Below, one piece after another: positions 5,936 through 6,697 of a stretch of 6,697 bases of DNA (the stretch's first letter is position 1; the number at the start of each line of letters is the position of its first letter). Under the pieces are notes generated by a model, which did no database searches, was not told the origin of the DNA, and was given only the letters and a program-made list of their open reading frames with translations. Made by a program: the position numbers and the translations under genes. Source of the DNA: an uncultured Eubacteriales bacterium (lineage in GTDB: Bacteria > Bacillota_A > Clostridia > Lachnospirales > Lachnospiraceae); contig ONVT01000309.1 of the NCBI GenBank assembly GCA_900321365.1, positions 1 to 6,697 of the forward strand, written 5' to 3'.

Positions 5936-6697
5936 CGCCCCGGCTGTCATGCCGCCGACGATGTATTTCTGCAGGAAAATGAACATGATGATGACAGGCA
6001 GTACCAGGATCGCGCCGTATGCCATGATACAGTTCCATTTTGTTCCGTATTTGCTCTGGAACTTGCGGATGTTCGCGGTCAGCGGACGCATCTCCGGCTT
6101 CACGTTGAATGTCATGGTGTACATCAGGTCATTCCATCCGTTCAGGAAGGAGATCGTGATGATGGTGATGATACCTGTCTTGACGGCCGGGATCATGACC
6201 AGGAAAAATGACTTGATGGAACTGCAGCCGTCGATTCTCGCCGCCTCATCCAGCGCGACCGGCACGCTCTTGAAGTACGGCCTGAGCGTGATCACCGCAA
6301 ATGGCACCGATCCGGCCGCGATGGCGATGGGCGGCGCTAAAAATGTGCCGAGCAGGTGCATCTTGCTGAAGGTCAGGTACATGGGCGTCAGCATCAGGGA
6401 TGCCGGAAGCATCTGCGCGACCAGGAAGATCAGGAGAAATCCCTGGTATCCCTTGAGCCTGTAGCGTCCCATGCCGTATGCTGCCGGGATGCCGAAAAGC
6501 ATGGTCAGCACCATCGTCAGGAAGCCGTAGATAAAGCTGTTGCGCAGAGATTCCAGAAAGTTCCGGTCTCCCAGGTTCGCAATCCAGGGATCGATCGTAA
6601 ACTCGTGCGGGAAGAACGTCAGCACCTTCCCGAAGGTCTCCATGTCGGACTTGAAGGAGATCTGGAGCATCCAGTAGATCGGGAACAGGAACAGCAC
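5924..6697 (-). CDS. CUT1 sugar ABC transporter permease (MalG/AraQ type), N-terminus outside window
   Basis: This is an inner membrane subunit of a binding-protein-dependent sugar importer. 257 residues are visible. The frame is open at the right edge, and the first codon seen is a GTG within the first membrane helix (LFLFPIYWMLQISFKS), so roughly 15-25 residues are probably missing. The EAA loop that contacts the ATPase is clear at about 151-170 of the visible part: EAARIDGCSSIKSFFLVMIP. Hydrophobic spans lie at about 53-75, 86-110, 119-138, 174-195 and 226-246. The ending YIVGGMTAGAVKE is the standard MalG-type C-terminus. In such operons a solute-binding protein and a MalF-type permease usually come just upstream, here beyond the right edge. 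No ATPase is seen; CUT1 systems in Bacillota often use a shared one such as MsmX. The gene ends inside the tandem repeat, and its stop overlaps an ATG as TAATG. Confidence 0.95.
   Translation of the reverse strand: MLFLFPIYWMLQISFKSDMETFGKVLTFFPHEFTIDPWIANLGDRNFLESLRNSFIYGFLTMVLTMLFGIPAAYGMGRYRLKGYQGFLLIFLVAQMLPASLMLTPMYLTFSKMHLLGTFLAPPIAIAAGSVPFAVITLRPYFKSVPVALDEAARIDGCSSIKSFFLVMIPAVKTGIITIITISFLNGWNDLMYTMTFNVKPEMRPLTANIRKFQSKYGTKWNCIMAYGAILVLPVIIMFIFLQKYIVGGMTAGAVKE

Overview
The window is a compact carbohydrate-utilisation operon. Every gene lies on the minus strand, so transcription runs from the right edge to the left edge. The DNA is moderately GC-rich, and four of the five gene products are recognisable catabolic or transport proteins. 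Strong Shine-Dalgarno sites, a YesL/DUF624 membrane protein, a CUT1-type sugar ABC permease and glycosidases without signal peptides point to a Gram-positive Bacillota, most likely a gut Lachnospiraceae-like or other Clostridia bacterium. That assignment is inference from gene content, not from a marker gene.

In transcription order the layout is as follows. (1) 6697-5924: a MalG/AraQ-type ABC sugar permease, cut at its N-terminus by the right edge. (2) 5923-5817: a leader-like gap built from about three tandem copies of a 41-nt repeat. (3) 5816-3747: a GH31 alpha-glycosidase with both catalytic aspartates, ending abruptly. (4) 3746-3590: a 157-nt gap in which an alternative frame stays open as far as the next start codon. 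(5) 3589-2927: a YesL/DUF624 membrane protein. (6) 2926-2846: a gap holding a 9-bp perfect inverted repeat. (7) 2845-722: a GH127 beta-L-arabinofuranosidase-family enzyme with the full Glu/Cys zinc site. (8) 721-661: a short gap. (9) 660-1: the N-terminal part of a second GH31, closely resembling alpha-xylosidase YicI and cut by the left edge.

The likely joint role is import of a plant-derived oligosaccharide by the ABC transporter, followed by trimming of its non-reducing ends in the cytoplasm: beta-L-arabinofuranose by GH127 and alpha-linked xylose (or a related alpha-sugar) by the two GH31 enzymes. An arabinosylated xyloglucan oligosaccharide would fit this set, but the substrate is inference. 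The second permease, solute-binding protein, regulator and main promoter are not in the window and probably lie to the right.

I see no RNA genes, insertion sequences, CRISPR array or convincing promoter. The most unusual structures are the repeat block before the first GH31, the possible single-base frameshift at the end of that GH31, the hairpin between yesL and the GH127 gene, and a low-complexity insert inside the GH127.
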